64,000 nt of DNA, from assembly GCA_016490735.1 (NCBI GenBank), contig JAEMWC010001103.1:182501-246500 (forward strand), read 5' to 3'. Under the pieces are notes generated by a model that saw only the letters and a list, made by a program, of their open reading frames with translations, searched no databases and had not been told where the DNA came from. Shown here one piece after another: positions 9,901-19,339 of this stretch. This DNA comes from Pachyseris speciosa. Taxonomy: Eukaryota; Cnidaria; Anthozoa; Scleractinia; Pachyseridae. The first letter of the stretch is position 1; the number at the start of each line of letters is the position of its first letter. The position numbers were made by a program, and so were the translations under genes.

Positions 9901-12900
9901 CATTACAAGGTATACCAGTGACTTTTTTGAACATTATGTAATGATTCTTTGTGAAGCAGGAATGGTGACCTACCCCTCCCCCCCCCCAAAAAAAATTAAA
10001 TAATGCCGTGAAATAACATTCACATATATACATTTTTCATTCATGTAGGGTGATCATTCCAAATGTCACCAAGATTCAAGGTGTCAACATGAGGGCTATG
10101 TATGCAGCAAGAAGCCTCTTGTCAGCGACAAGGCTATTGCTGCCTACAGGAAAGCCATAGAGGGGACAACCATCTACAGAAATGCTGAGGATTATGCCAT
10201 GGTATTACCTTTTAATTATTATCAACTTATGAGTTGAAGTTTGCCTTTTGGAATACATATGGGAAACAAATATGTCTTTGGATCCTGTTTGGTATCAAAC
10301 TTGTTGCAACTCATTTTATCATATCAGTCTATTTGAGGATCCAGAAAAGTTGGTTATTATTGTTGTTTTTGTTGTTGTCATTATTATTATAATTGAAGGG
10401 CTGAGAGCATAAACTGCCTATGTGTAATTTTTGGCCGTTTTTTTAGTTCGCTTGGATTTGTCCAAATTTTTGCATGTGAACTGCATTTTGATTCAAAAAC
10501 ATTGTCCCGTATTTTTTTTCACCAATTTCTTTTTCGTTTTCGAGAAATAACGTATGCAAAAAAAAACACCTAAAACTACACATAGGCAGTTTATGCCCTC
10601 AGCCCTTCATATGTCTGCCTTATTAACATGCATGAAGCAATACCCAAGGGTATTCTTTGTGCGCAATGTGCCTTTTTGACTCATAAACAGCCCACAAGAT
10701 GCCCATCCGACTTGAAAATGGTCGACTTTTTTAAATGCAGCACTTATTACCAGTGTTTTGCTTACTGATAGTGCTCAAGAAGCTTCCTTAGCTGGAAAAC
10801 AGTGCGCAACATTCTGGGTTGACTTAAAAACAGCACACAGCAACCTTGGTTAACCTTAAGCCAGCGCGCGTAGATTTTGTCCGACTTGAAAACAGCACTC
10901 AAAAGATTTAGGTTTAGGGTTAAGTTTAGAGTTAGGGTTAAAATTAGGGCTAGGGTTAGAGTTAGGGTTAGGGCTAGAGCTAGGGTTAGGGTTAGAGCTA
11001 GGGTTAGGGTTAGGGTTAGGGTTAGAGCTAGGGATAGGGTTCGGCTTAGGGCATTGCGAACGTTAACGTTAAAGTAAGCGGCGTATTTTGAGTCTCGCAC
11101 AGGTTTCTTGGTTTCTTGGTTCCTCCGAAATGAAAAGAGCGTACAGGTTTCTTGGTTGATTCTTAATTCTTTTGGGAAGGCTTTGGCCGATGTAAGTAAA
11201 GTGTTGAAGAGGGTGTTTTGGTTGAAAACGGTATACAGCAGGATCGGATTTGATTCTAACTCAGTGCTTAAAAAGCTTGCTGTCGGCTGAGAGATAGAAT
11301 AAAATATTAAAAAAGGCTGTTTTTATTTGAAGATAGCCTTTGGCCACTACCAACAACTTCTGTTCGTGAGCAACACCGAAAATTTGAGTTAACGATGTTC
11401 AAGGGCAAAATTAAGAGTTAAAAGAGTAAGCTGTTTCCCGTCGGTTTCCGCTTCGAAACAGAGATTTGACTGGCGCTTCGCGTGCTTTGGTCATTATTGA
11501 AACGATTTTGAAGGGTTCATTTTCGTCGTCAAATGGAACCAGTGGAATGAAATTCGTATCACAAATCAACGTAAATGACGACAGTGGAAAAACTGGAACA
11601 AAATACTTAACTAGTTTTGTTGGCTTCAAGACGTAAATATTTGCATAGGATGTGAAATTTAATCCGTATTGTCTGATGCGTAACACAACGACTTGTTAAA
11701 ATGTCTCGCGTGCAAATACGTTTTTGCTGGTGTTTATCTCGCTTGAAAATACGTTTTTCTGATGTTTACAAGCCTCCATAAAATCAAAATAACCGAGTTG
11801 ATCGACGCAAAACTTATTTATATGTTGAAATTCGGCAGCATGTCTCCCTGTGTTTACATAACAACTCGACGACCGACCACGAGTAATATTTTCCACGCGC
11901 GCCAATGCAACTTTTCCCTGGATTGTTTTCAAGATAGTCATCGAAAACGGACGGACTTCTCGTCATGCTGACTTCCCTCTCTCGGATGAATTCTCCGTAA
12001 TGTTTCCGAATTTTGACGAACTGTTTCACGGCTTCGATGGCCTGCGAGACAGCGCCCACTTCGGCCGCAGTGAATTGTGGGAATGTTATGCCCTCCGCGA
12101 GCGAAAGACACTCTGCAAACATCGCCCAGTTTTTTTGCCCGTAACTCCAAAAACACCTCTCCTTTTCGCAAATTCAAGCACGGTAACCTTTCAGAAATGG
12201 ACCAAGACTAGCAAAACCGAGCCGCTTTTGAGATGAGAGATGTTTTCAGAGTTTTTTTTCTGCCCGGCTCTTAATCACTACTCCCAAACCAGAGAGTCAA
12301 ATTCATCTCTCTCTTCATGGTTTGGCAAGCAGAGAAAACACGACTGGCTTCTTTCAGCCGTGTTAGACTTATGGATCTCAAGACTTCATGATGTCCTTCG
12401 ATCACCGAGCGAACAGGCAAATTGACATAATTCGATTAAACCAAACAAGCTAGCGCGCATCGCGTCGGGAGCTTCGGCAAACACGTTGCGTAAGTACCAA
12501 TGTTTTAACAGCCAAAACTTTTAGTCTACGTCACACTATGGAACAATCCTTTCTACCTGTCAATCATTTCATGTCCAGTTTCAGTTTTACCCTTCAGTTA
12601 CGAGCATTTGGCGCTAAGTTTTCAAATAAAGAAATAAAGAATACCCTTGGGCATTGCTTCATGCATGTTAATAAGGCAGACATATGAAGGGCTGAGAGCA
12701 TAAACTGCCTATGTGTAATTTTTGGCCGTTTTTTTAGTTCGCTTGGATTTGTCCAAATTTTTGCATGTGAACTGCATTTTGATTCAAAAACATTGTCCCG
12801 TATTTTTTTTCACCAATTTCTTTTTCGTTTTCGAGAAATAACGTATGCAAAAAAAAACACCTAAAACTACACATAGGCAGTTTATGCCCTCAGCCCTTCA

Positions 12901-13287
12901 ATTAATGTCATTGTCTTGCAGTGCCGTGATACCTATTGGATTGAGTCATTGCACTTTGTGATGCTTATTTATGCCCAGAAGCGCATACATTTTGGACGTG
13001 CGGACTCCCATAAGATGAGAATGCAACTGGCTATTCTTGACTGGGTATACAAAAGTTCTGATGAAGTTGTAGTTTGAGTAAATTGTGCCATATTAGTATG
13101 AACACGACTATGGGTTAATCTTTATTATGTACTTTTATAGAATGAGAACGTACTGAGGGAAACAACATCCGAACAGTATTACCAGACGAGTCGCCAACCT
13201 GACAGAATTGCACCACACAGGGTGCTTGTGGAAAAAACTTATAATTTCAAAGATGAAATTTGGGCAACCTTCTACAAATCATTGTGA
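6902..13287 (+). CDS. DDE-type transposase-like gene (Kolobok-like), 12 exons, intact
   Basis: Phase-consistent GT-AG exons: 6902-7132, 7181-7533, 7645-7748, 8410-8582, 8674-8747, 8928-9035, 9398-9492, 9622-9714, 9809-9909, 10049-10201, 12922-13044, 13141-13287. They give 584 residues, or 600 if the open 48-base intron 7133-7180 is retained. The N-terminus is basic then helical. A zinc-like CPLCGFLF..C..GHSLRW segment is near residue 170. The likely catalytic core follows: ITDARHDSSR (first D), YDSWHGGKGAKKA (second D), a Cys/His-rich insert KCHQDSRCQHEGYVC, and ESLHF...HFGRADSHKMR (terminal E). This order resembles Kolobok-type transposases; the assignment is from memory. No stop or frameshift was found. 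AATAAA is at 13429. It converges with the gene at 13737-14999. Confidence 0.75.
7702..8302 (+). repeat. 301 bp tandem duplication including exon 3' end
   Basis: 7702-8002 and 8003-8302 are near-identical. The unit includes the last ~47 bases of exon 7645-7748 and the following intron. The second copy keeps the donor (ACTGGTAAGG) but lacks the exon's own acceptor and first half, so it is probably skipped. The few differences suggest a recent event. Confidence 0.9.
10395..12899. mobile_element. 2.5 kb non-autonomous element in the last large intron
   Basis: The ends start GAAGGGCT, with a 4 bp target duplication AATT at 10391-10394 and 12900-12903. Both ends carry a ~205 bp segment (10395-10609 and 12685-12899) that is itself nearly palindromic and lies in the same orientation at both ends. 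Inside it, about 50 bp is inverted (10610-10655 against 12640-12684). The interior has a telomere-like tract and a CpG-rich block shared with the element at 46707-48494. No transposase ORF is evident. A 4 bp duplication is compatible with several superfamilies; I cannot choose. Confidence 0.8.
10905..11045 (+). repeat. interstitial telomere-like (TTAGGG)n tract
   Basis: About 20 perfect and variant units (GTTAGGG, GCTAGGG, GTTAGAG) lie inside the 2.5 kb element. TTAGGG is the usual animal telomere unit. The related element at 46.7 kb lacks the tract, so it expanded or was acquired in this copy. Confidence 0.9.
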
Positions 13288-13736
13288 TATTATTCTGACT
13301 AGTCTCGTTGTACATTCAGTTTTTAACCCTAGAGTGTTAGGCAGGTATTTCTTTATTTCTCTGAAAAACTTAAACCAAAAGAAAATTGCTTGTATATTGT
13401 TCCTGGTTCTGTGTGTAATATGAATGAAAATAAACACCTGATTTTTTATTACATAAGATAAACATATTGGTACAGTGACTGTAAACACGCTGAATATTGT
13501 GACAGTATTAATTCGTTATTCTTTCTTAGGTTTGGTTTTGTTTCTTTAGCGAGGCAATTCGAGTCTGAAGAAGAAAATCATCTATATTTCGCACAAATAA
13601 TATATTGAGTTATGTATACCTCCCATAATGCTCAATTACACATACAGTAATAATTTGTATCAATAACCAAATTGTATTCATATATTTGCAAGGCAATCAG
13701 AAATCACATTTTTTGAAGTTCCCAATGTAAGACATT
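13288..13736. other. spacer between convergent genes
   Basis: AT-rich. It holds AATAAA at 13429 for the plus-strand gene and, on the minus strand, an AATAAA (13445-13450) for the opposite gene. The two 3' ends therefore probably overlap. Confidence 0.6.
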
Positions 13737-14999
13737 TCAGGTTCTTCGGTGCCCCTGGTATGGCACAAGAGGAGGATTTGGCCACCTTCCTCTAACATCC
13801 TTGATGACGCAATGAGGCATTACTTCTCTCACGTCATCAATGTGACACCCCAACTCCTCCTTTCTTTGATGGTATACCGGGTTTTCCCAAAGGCCACAGT
13901 CTTTTAGTGTGCGCCAGTACCACTTGTAGTCTTTGCGCCTCTTCGTGTGATTGGTGATTCTTGCATCACTTCTTCCCTGTGGCTTGAAAGGGGAAGCAGT
14001 GATGCAAGACGGTTGGAGACAGTAGTTACATACGGGTGGTTCTTCGACTTCTTCAACCGAGTTTGGCAGTGTTTCATCGAAAGTGGAATGGCGACGGTGA
14101 AACACGCTAACTCGTGTAGGAGTAATCGGCTCCTCTTCAGCGCTTGGCACTGTGAAACGCGCTCGTTTGGAAGCTGCAAATGGGAAAGAAATCGAGAAGT
14201 AAGGTAAGTCTAAATTGCAAAAGAAAAGGAGACAGGTCTCGCTGACAGGAACTGAAATTTCTAAATTATTTTGATGCGGCAATATGAGGGAAATTTATTG
14301 CGCGAAAATTTTAGACATGGTTTAGTGATGGCGCGTTGCAACGATAAGTTTTGATACTGGTGAAAACTCGAGGTTTTGAATCGTTCTTGAGGCCAGTATC
14401 GGCAATCTAGCCAACGGGAAATTTATTTGCCATTGAATTTCAATCAACCAGACTGTTTGCGTTTCGTGACCTGAACTATTTTATCGGAACGTAGACAAGA
14501 ATCGTATTTCTACACCACAGATTCCGTTGGAGGAAAGGCGCGCGATTCAAATGCAAGCCATATTCAACGTGATCTTTTCCTGAATTACAGTAGAGTTCTT
14601 GTGGAAATATCGCATAAATCGCACATCAAAAAACTACGAAGAATTTTGCCACTGTAACAATACAAAACCTGAAGACGAAGAGCGTTTTTGTGAAAGATGC
14701 GAAATGTTCTAAAAGTTAGTGCTCACCGCTTGCTCTCTGGCCGTTTGCCCGCCGCACCGAAATGATATCGCAAGCGGGTGTAGCTTTCCTAACGGTCTCT
14801 ATGATCCGTTCCTTTTCGTCCTCAAAAACTTCAATAGTGACCTAAGTAAAGGTAATGAATATTGATGAGCGTTACGTATTTGGTGCGGAGGTTGACCATG
14901 TTTTTGAATGTAAATAAAAGCAGGCGCCAAATGAATAGCTAACTATATTCTACTTACCCGTACACGTTTTCGAGGAGTCAACTGGCTTGAGCCTATCAT
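13737..14999 (-). CDS. P2X7-like zinc-binding domain protein, 3 exons
   Basis: Exons 14999-14958, 14841-14727 and 14173-13737 join in phase across GT-AG introns into 197 residues. The first 100 residues are charged and probably disordered (TPRKRVR start, then an acidic stretch). The C-terminal half has CNYCLQPSC, a helix with YKWYWRTLKDCG, then EVMPHCVIKDVRGRWP and a final PYQGH. This Cys/His arrangement, ending in a P-x-C-V-x3-VR-x2-WP-like motif, resembles the zinc-bound cytoplasmic domain of P2X7 receptors, which occurs without the channel in many cnidarian proteins. No membrane segment is present. A TATA box lies 176 bases upstream. Its role beside a transposase is unknown; DNA or partner binding is a guess. 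Confidence 0.7.
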
Positions 15000-15174
15000 C
15001 TTTTCTTTGTGATAGATGTAAAAAGGAAAATTCGTAAAAGTTTATAATATGCAGTGGCTGCAAGTAGCCTTTCGCTTTTGATAGTTTTGCCGATATCGTA
15101 CAGTCACGGACTAGCTGATGTTGACAGTGCGGTGTCCGGAGTGGAATGACTGACGGCTTGCCCAGGGCAGAGGT
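15000..15174 (-). other. 5' leader of the zinc-domain gene
   Basis: This is the stretch between the TATA box at 15183-15175 and the chosen ATG at 14999. The ATG was chosen because it opens a frame leading straight into a good donor (CGG|GTAAGT). Confidence 0.4.
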
Positions 15175-15220
15175 CCTTTTATAGTCAGGGTCCTAACCAT
15201 GCTTCGAGCAACTCAGCCCA
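15175..15220 (-). promoter_or_regulatory. putative TATA promoter of the zinc-domain gene
   Basis: Read on the minus strand it is GTTGCTCGAAGCATGGTTA followed directly by the block ending CCTGACTATAAAAGG. The same two pieces lie upstream of the other gene at 6257-6340. The uninterrupted form here is probably closer to the original. Confidence 0.55.
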
Positions 15221-15235
15221 GATGACATTTTAATT

Positions 15236-15490
15236 AGACCAGTGGGTCTTCGTTTTAGACCAGAGGGTCTTCGTTTTAGACCAGTGGGTCTTCGTTTTAG
15301 ACCAGTGGGTCTTCGTTTTAGATCAAAGGCTCTTCGTTTTAGACCAGTGGGTCTTCGTTTTAGACCACAGGGTCTTCGTTTTAGACCAGTGGGTCTTCGT
15401 TTTAGACCACAGGGTCTTCGTTTTAGACCAGTGGGTCTTCGTTTTAGACCACAGGGTCTTCGTTTTAGACCAGTGGGTCTTCGGTCTTCG
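15236..15490. repeat. 21 bp minisatellite, right copy
   Basis: About eleven units of GGGTCTTCGTTTTAGACCAGT, the reverse complement of the left array at 4060-4289. It ends in GGTCTTCGGTCTTCG just as the left array begins with CGAAGACCGAAGACC, so array and boundary are both mirrored. Confidence 0.9.
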
Positions 15491-15711
15491 GTCTTCGTTT
15501 TTGGGTCTTCGTCTTCGACACAACCCTCTTCTCACAATAGATCTTACCAATACGGCGGCCAGGAGTTCGTTTTTGGTTCATTCAATGGCTGTAACCTACC
15601 ATTATATATTTCTCATCGTCACGTTTCAGTATCATTGCAAAGATATTTTAACACTACGGCGAGTTCACAACTCAAATGTTTTAGTGTCGAATAGAGCATT
15701 TTAGCGCGGGT

Positions 15712-16060
15712 TTGTTTTGTAATTCGAGGCGGGCAAAACTACAAAACGAAGACCTAATCGACTTTAATGTTTTAGCATGAAATAAAGAGTTTTAGCGCTG
15801 GTCTTCGTTTTGTAGTTTGAGGCGGGCAAAACTAAAACGAAGGCCTAATCGATTTCAGCGTTTTGCCGTCAAATAAAGCCTTTTAGCGAGGGTCTTTGTT
15901 TTGAAGATCGAGGCGGGCAAAACTACAAGACGAGGACCTAATCGATTTCATTGTTTTAGCGTGAAATGAAGCGTTTTTGCGCGGATCTTCGTTTTGAAGT
16001 TCGAGGCAGGCAAAACCACAAAACAAAGATCTAATCGATTTCAGTGTTACAGCGTGACAG
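15712..16060. repeat. ~92 bp tandem repeat, four copies
   Basis: Four diverged units share CGAGGCGGGCAAAACTAC, CCTAATCGATTT and GTGAAATAAAGCG. They occur only in the right arm. They contain the GTCTTCGTTTT phrase of the neighbouring 21 bp array, so one may derive from the other. Confidence 0.85.
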
Positions 16061-16129
16061 TGTCTCGGGATCAAAACACGTCAACACTCAACATAAGACT
16101 GGGCCATTTAAAGCGATGAAATGAATACA

Positions 16130-16425
16130 TGTAATTACCGCTAGTGACATTTCAAGCAAAATTTCGCGCCGCTAAATAAATTGCTGCCCGAAATTTCGCT
16201 TCTTCAAACGAAATCTCGTGCGAAATTTCGCTCTCCCAAACGAAATTTCGACCGAAATTTCGCTTCCCCAAACGAAATTTCGTTTCGCCTACAACGAAAT
16301 GCCATGCGAAATTTCGCATTCCTGTACGAAATTTCGATAATTTCAGAACAATAGGTTCATCGAAATATCGCGCAATTTCGGCAAATTTCGACGAAATTCG
16401 TTCTCATTACTTTTGCACAATACTG
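16130..16425. repeat. right subterminal CGAAATTTCG motif cluster
   Basis: This is the inverted counterpart of 3513-3850, with at least ten CGAAATTTCG-type palindromes at short spacing up to the terminal repeat. The two clusters share motif and position but are not base-for-base copies. Confidence 0.8.
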
Positions 16426-16468
16426 TAATAGTATAGACAACGCTAAACCACATTCTATTTAACAAATC
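16426..16468. mobile_element. foldback MITE, right part of the split copy
   Basis: This is the remainder of the copy interrupted at 3512, starting with the duplicated TA. Further fragments of the same family follow to about 16580. Confidence 0.75.
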
Positions 16469-16587
16469 GAATAAGGTTTCAGTAGCGTTGTCTATACTGT
16501 TATCGACAGCGATATTCGTCATCACCGTGGTCAAAAGGTTGCGCCTCGTGAGGCCAAAGCAACGCTAAACCACATTCGATTTGTTAA

Positions 16588-16834
16588 ATCGTTGATCAAG
16601 GTCTTCTTCGATTTAACAAATCGAATGTGGTTTAGCGTTGTCTATACTCTGATCGACAACGATATTCGTCATCACTGTGGTCAAAATTTGCTGTGGACTC
16701 ACTCGCCTGCGCCTCGTGAGTCCACAACATTCTGACCACTGTGATGACGAATATCTTTGTCGATAAGAATATAGACAAAGCAAAACCACATTCGGTTTGT
16801 TAAATCGAAGAAGACCCTTATCAACGAGGGTTAT
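16588..16834. mobile_element. foldback MITE, fullest copy
   Basis: Arms 16588-16709 and 16711-16833 are imperfect inverted repeats. They begin CGTTGATCAAGGTCTTCTTC and meet around GCCTGCGCCTCGTG. It is ~245 bp without coding capacity, and serves as the reference for the truncated copies near 3.1-3.5 kb. Confidence 0.85.
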
Positions 16835-17124
16835 CTGCTAGAAATGCTGCCTATGAGCTAGTCTATTACGAATCAAGATCATTGAAGGAACAAACCTGCA
16901 TCCAAAGAAACTTTCCAAAGAAAAAGAAGCACCAATTCCCGGTACACTTGCCAAACTTATTTCATGTCACATGAGTAACAATTGCCCAGTTTCATACCGT
17001 GAGGTACTGGGTACTGGACTGGTTATGCAATAGGTAACATTTAAGGAGGTCATGTGAAATAGGGTCCAATATGCTTTCAGGTTTTTTAATAAACGGAGGA
17101 GTTTTACATTGCGAGCGCGCGCAT
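16835..17124. other. spacer, nothing recognised
   Basis: No exon or repeat structure that I can support. Confidence 0.4.
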
Positions 17125-17460
17125 TTAAAGGAGCCAGGTTGCACATTTGTTTTGTACGTGCTTCTGACTAGAAAGTTTCTTACATCTAGCTCTGCGGCCT
17201 TTCCCTACATCAGGGTACCACGGAAAGCCGTAAAAATCCAGAGCAAACAAATAATCTTTCAAATCGGCACCCTTAATCCTCACGGTATCAACGAAAGTTT
17301 TTGATTCAATAAGTTTATTCCTGTTTTTCACGTTAATTACCACGTTACTGACCACCGATAGCGTAGCTCCATCTTCTGTATATAAAGCATACACAACCCA
17401 CAATTCCTTCGATTCGCTTCGACGAAGGGCTAACACTCGAAACGTCAGCTTTTTGAATCC
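17125..17460 (-). repeat. possible Penelope-like retroelement fragment
   Basis: A 103-codon minus-strand ORF ends in the phrase CGAAGGGCTAACACTCGAAACGTCAGC (here 17424-17450 on the plus strand; its GAAACGT part resembles a degenerate hammerhead GAAA region). I recognise this phrase as common in invertebrate repeats, often with Penelope-like elements. The ORF has no domain I can name. It could equally be an unrelated repeat. Confidence 0.3.
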
Positions 17461-17627
17461 CTTTTAAGGTGGTCAATTTACATTATCAACTCCTCCGATA
17501 AGCCAAATTTTCGTGATTCACTCCTCCACCTACACAGCACCACAGTTTCGTTAGAAACTAACCCCATTCATTCATTATTATTAACAGTCTATGGAAAGAG
17601 GGTGTCCGAAGTAAAACAAGAAATGCC

Positions 17628-17720
17628 ACCCCCCCCCCCCCCCCAAAAAAAAAAAAAAAGGAAAAAACCCCACACCCACACAAACACACCCACACACACA
17701 AAACCAAAAACCAAATAAAA
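17628..17720. repeat. poly-C/poly-A and CA-rich low complexity
   Basis: A run of about 17 C is followed by about 15 A and then ACACACCCAC repeats. Such runs are prone to sequencing error. Confidence 0.9.
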
Positions 17721-17780
17721 AAACATACATAACCGAGTTCGAGGTCCGTACTGTAAGTTACGGACCGAGCCAACTGCCAC

Positions 17781-18057
17781 GAATGATATTACTGACTGCT
17801 TGCACAACATGCAACCAAAACAAGAAGAAAGTTAACAAAAACCACCAGTTTTAAGAGTTTACTTCACATAACACGAAAACGTGTAAGAAAATGGTCTTCG
17901 AAATAGTTTTTTTTTTTTGTAAACACTTGAAGAAGGACTATTCCAACTGCTGCTTGCACAACATGCAACCAAAACAAGAAGAAAGTTTACAAAAACCAAC
18001 AGTTTTACAAGTTTACTTCACATAACACGAAAACGTGTAAGAAAATGGTCTTCGAAT
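17781..18057. repeat. ~110 bp direct repeat, two copies
   Basis: 17789-17901 and 17948-18056 share CTTGCACAACATGCAACC through AAAATGGTCTTCGAA with few differences. Function unknown. Confidence 0.85.
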
Positions 18058-18171
18058 GTGAAACTTACAGCACTCAAAATGTTTGTTAACTTGAAAACTA
18101 AAAGGCGGTGTTTTCTGCAGCACATGTCAAAATGTGAACACGGTGAATGGAAATACACTGAGAAAAGTCTT

Positions 18172-19330
18172 CTAACTGCTGCCATCCAGCTTTGGTCTCT
18201 TCTCTACGTTTTCTTCACAACGGCCGCCTGGATCTCTCTGATGAACAATATTAAACACGCAGTTTGAAATGGATCCGATGGTTGCCGACGCGAAGAATGA
18301 ATAGTGCGGCATCGCTTGAACACTGAAACTGCTGGAACGAACTGCTGCTTTGTTTGACAGGAAAGACTGGCTGGTGAACGCTTGAACTTGGAGGAGGAAC
18401 TTGCTGTCGAAGCGTGTCCGACATTTGTCGCTGACGAGCGAGGGAGCCGACTTGTACGAGCTTAAACTTTGTAAATTCTTGTGACCGCTCAACTGTGTCA
18501 CGAAATTTTCTGGAATACCAGCATCAAGCAAACGAGAGATGCTTGGTTTTCCTACTGAATGTTTGGAGTGTTTCCTTCCACAGGCTTGCAGGCCAGCTTT
18601 TTTGGCTGCTTTCTGCAAGAATTGGCCCGTTTGGTTTTTGCCGAGAGGCGACACGTTGTACCAAGTGGATTTAGTACGCCAAGCATTGTGGTTTATGGCC
18701 AAAAAGAAAGGGGAAGTTGGGGTTTTGGCTTCTTCAGGACGGTGACTTTCGAAAATCTTGAAATGTCGGACTGGGCACTGCTCTGTTCTCGTGGCAAATA
18801 TTTTCGGATTAAACTGTCGCTGGTGCGAACCTTCCAATCCTTGGCGAGTCTTGCTCCCTCTTTCTTCCAGCCAAACCAAGATTTCTCTGCCTGTTTCAGG
18901 ATCAATTTGAAGCTCCAAATCGCCCAGCACAGTTTCCGGCTTTCGTCCCTGGCTCTGAATCCGAAGTGGAGTGAAAAGAACCACCATAGTGTGCGCTGGA
19001 GCGCTTCGGGATTATGGCAACCAAAAGCACCGCTCTCAAACAACTTTTCCTCTTCTTCAGTCACCTGATAATTCACGGCATGCGTTTGGCTTGTTTCCTC
19101 GACCTTTTTTCACAAGATTTTTTCTTTTGGCGGCCAATACCTCTCTAGAACGACAAAACTCTTCGTCTTTAAGGACATTGAAAGACACCTTTAACTCTTT
19201 CAGACGACGCTGAATGCTTGAAAGGCTGTCTGGCTCGTACTCGCCGCCATTTTGGTTACGGACATCTTTGAAAATTTTTCCAAGGAGTTTGGCAAGAGTA
19301 TCAGCAGGTACGTTTCTCGCATTAACCCTT
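18172..19330 (-). pseudogene. Crypton-type tyrosine recombinase, broken
   Basis: The reading frame resembles the KIAA1958/Crypton-like recombinases common in cnidarians. Upstream it has EYEPDSLSSIQRRL and LAAKRKNLVKKG, then LQRTLWWFFSLHFGFRARDE, then ETGREILVWLEERGSKTR, and the catalytic region with WYNVSPLGKNQ and LSGHKNLQSLSSYK. At least two frameshifts are visible: near 19070, and near 18935 where TGCTGGGCGAT lacks one G relative to the expected frame. The position where the second catalytic Arg is normally found (HSxRK) reads HSVGK, so activity is unlikely even if the frame were continuous. The final His and Tyr remain. The C-terminal 80 residues are Ser-rich and unassigned. Confidence 0.75.
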
Positions 19331-19339
19331 TTCGATCCA

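Larger units (their letters stand above)
3513..16425. mobile_element. 12.9 kb DNA element with Tc1/mariner-like ends
   Basis: The left end reads CAGTACTGTGCAAAAGT and continues AATGAG; the right end read inward is CAGTATTGTGCAAAAGT with the same continuation. Each end is flanked by TA (3511-3512, 16426-16427), and the flanks rejoin into an intact MITE. Inward from both ends come an array of CGAAATTTCG motifs, a 21 bp minisatellite in mirrored orientation, and a TATA-box block. Two convergent genes fill the middle. The termini resemble Tc1-like elements, but the main gene is not a Tc1 transposase, so this may be a composite or a large cargo-carrying element. The arms are unequal: about 2 kb at 4290-6240 is left only and a 92 bp tandem array is right only. 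Confidence 0.8.

Noticed and set aside
10762..11100. Leu/Thr or Arg/Val repeat ORFs
   Set aside because: Translation of the telomere-like tract.
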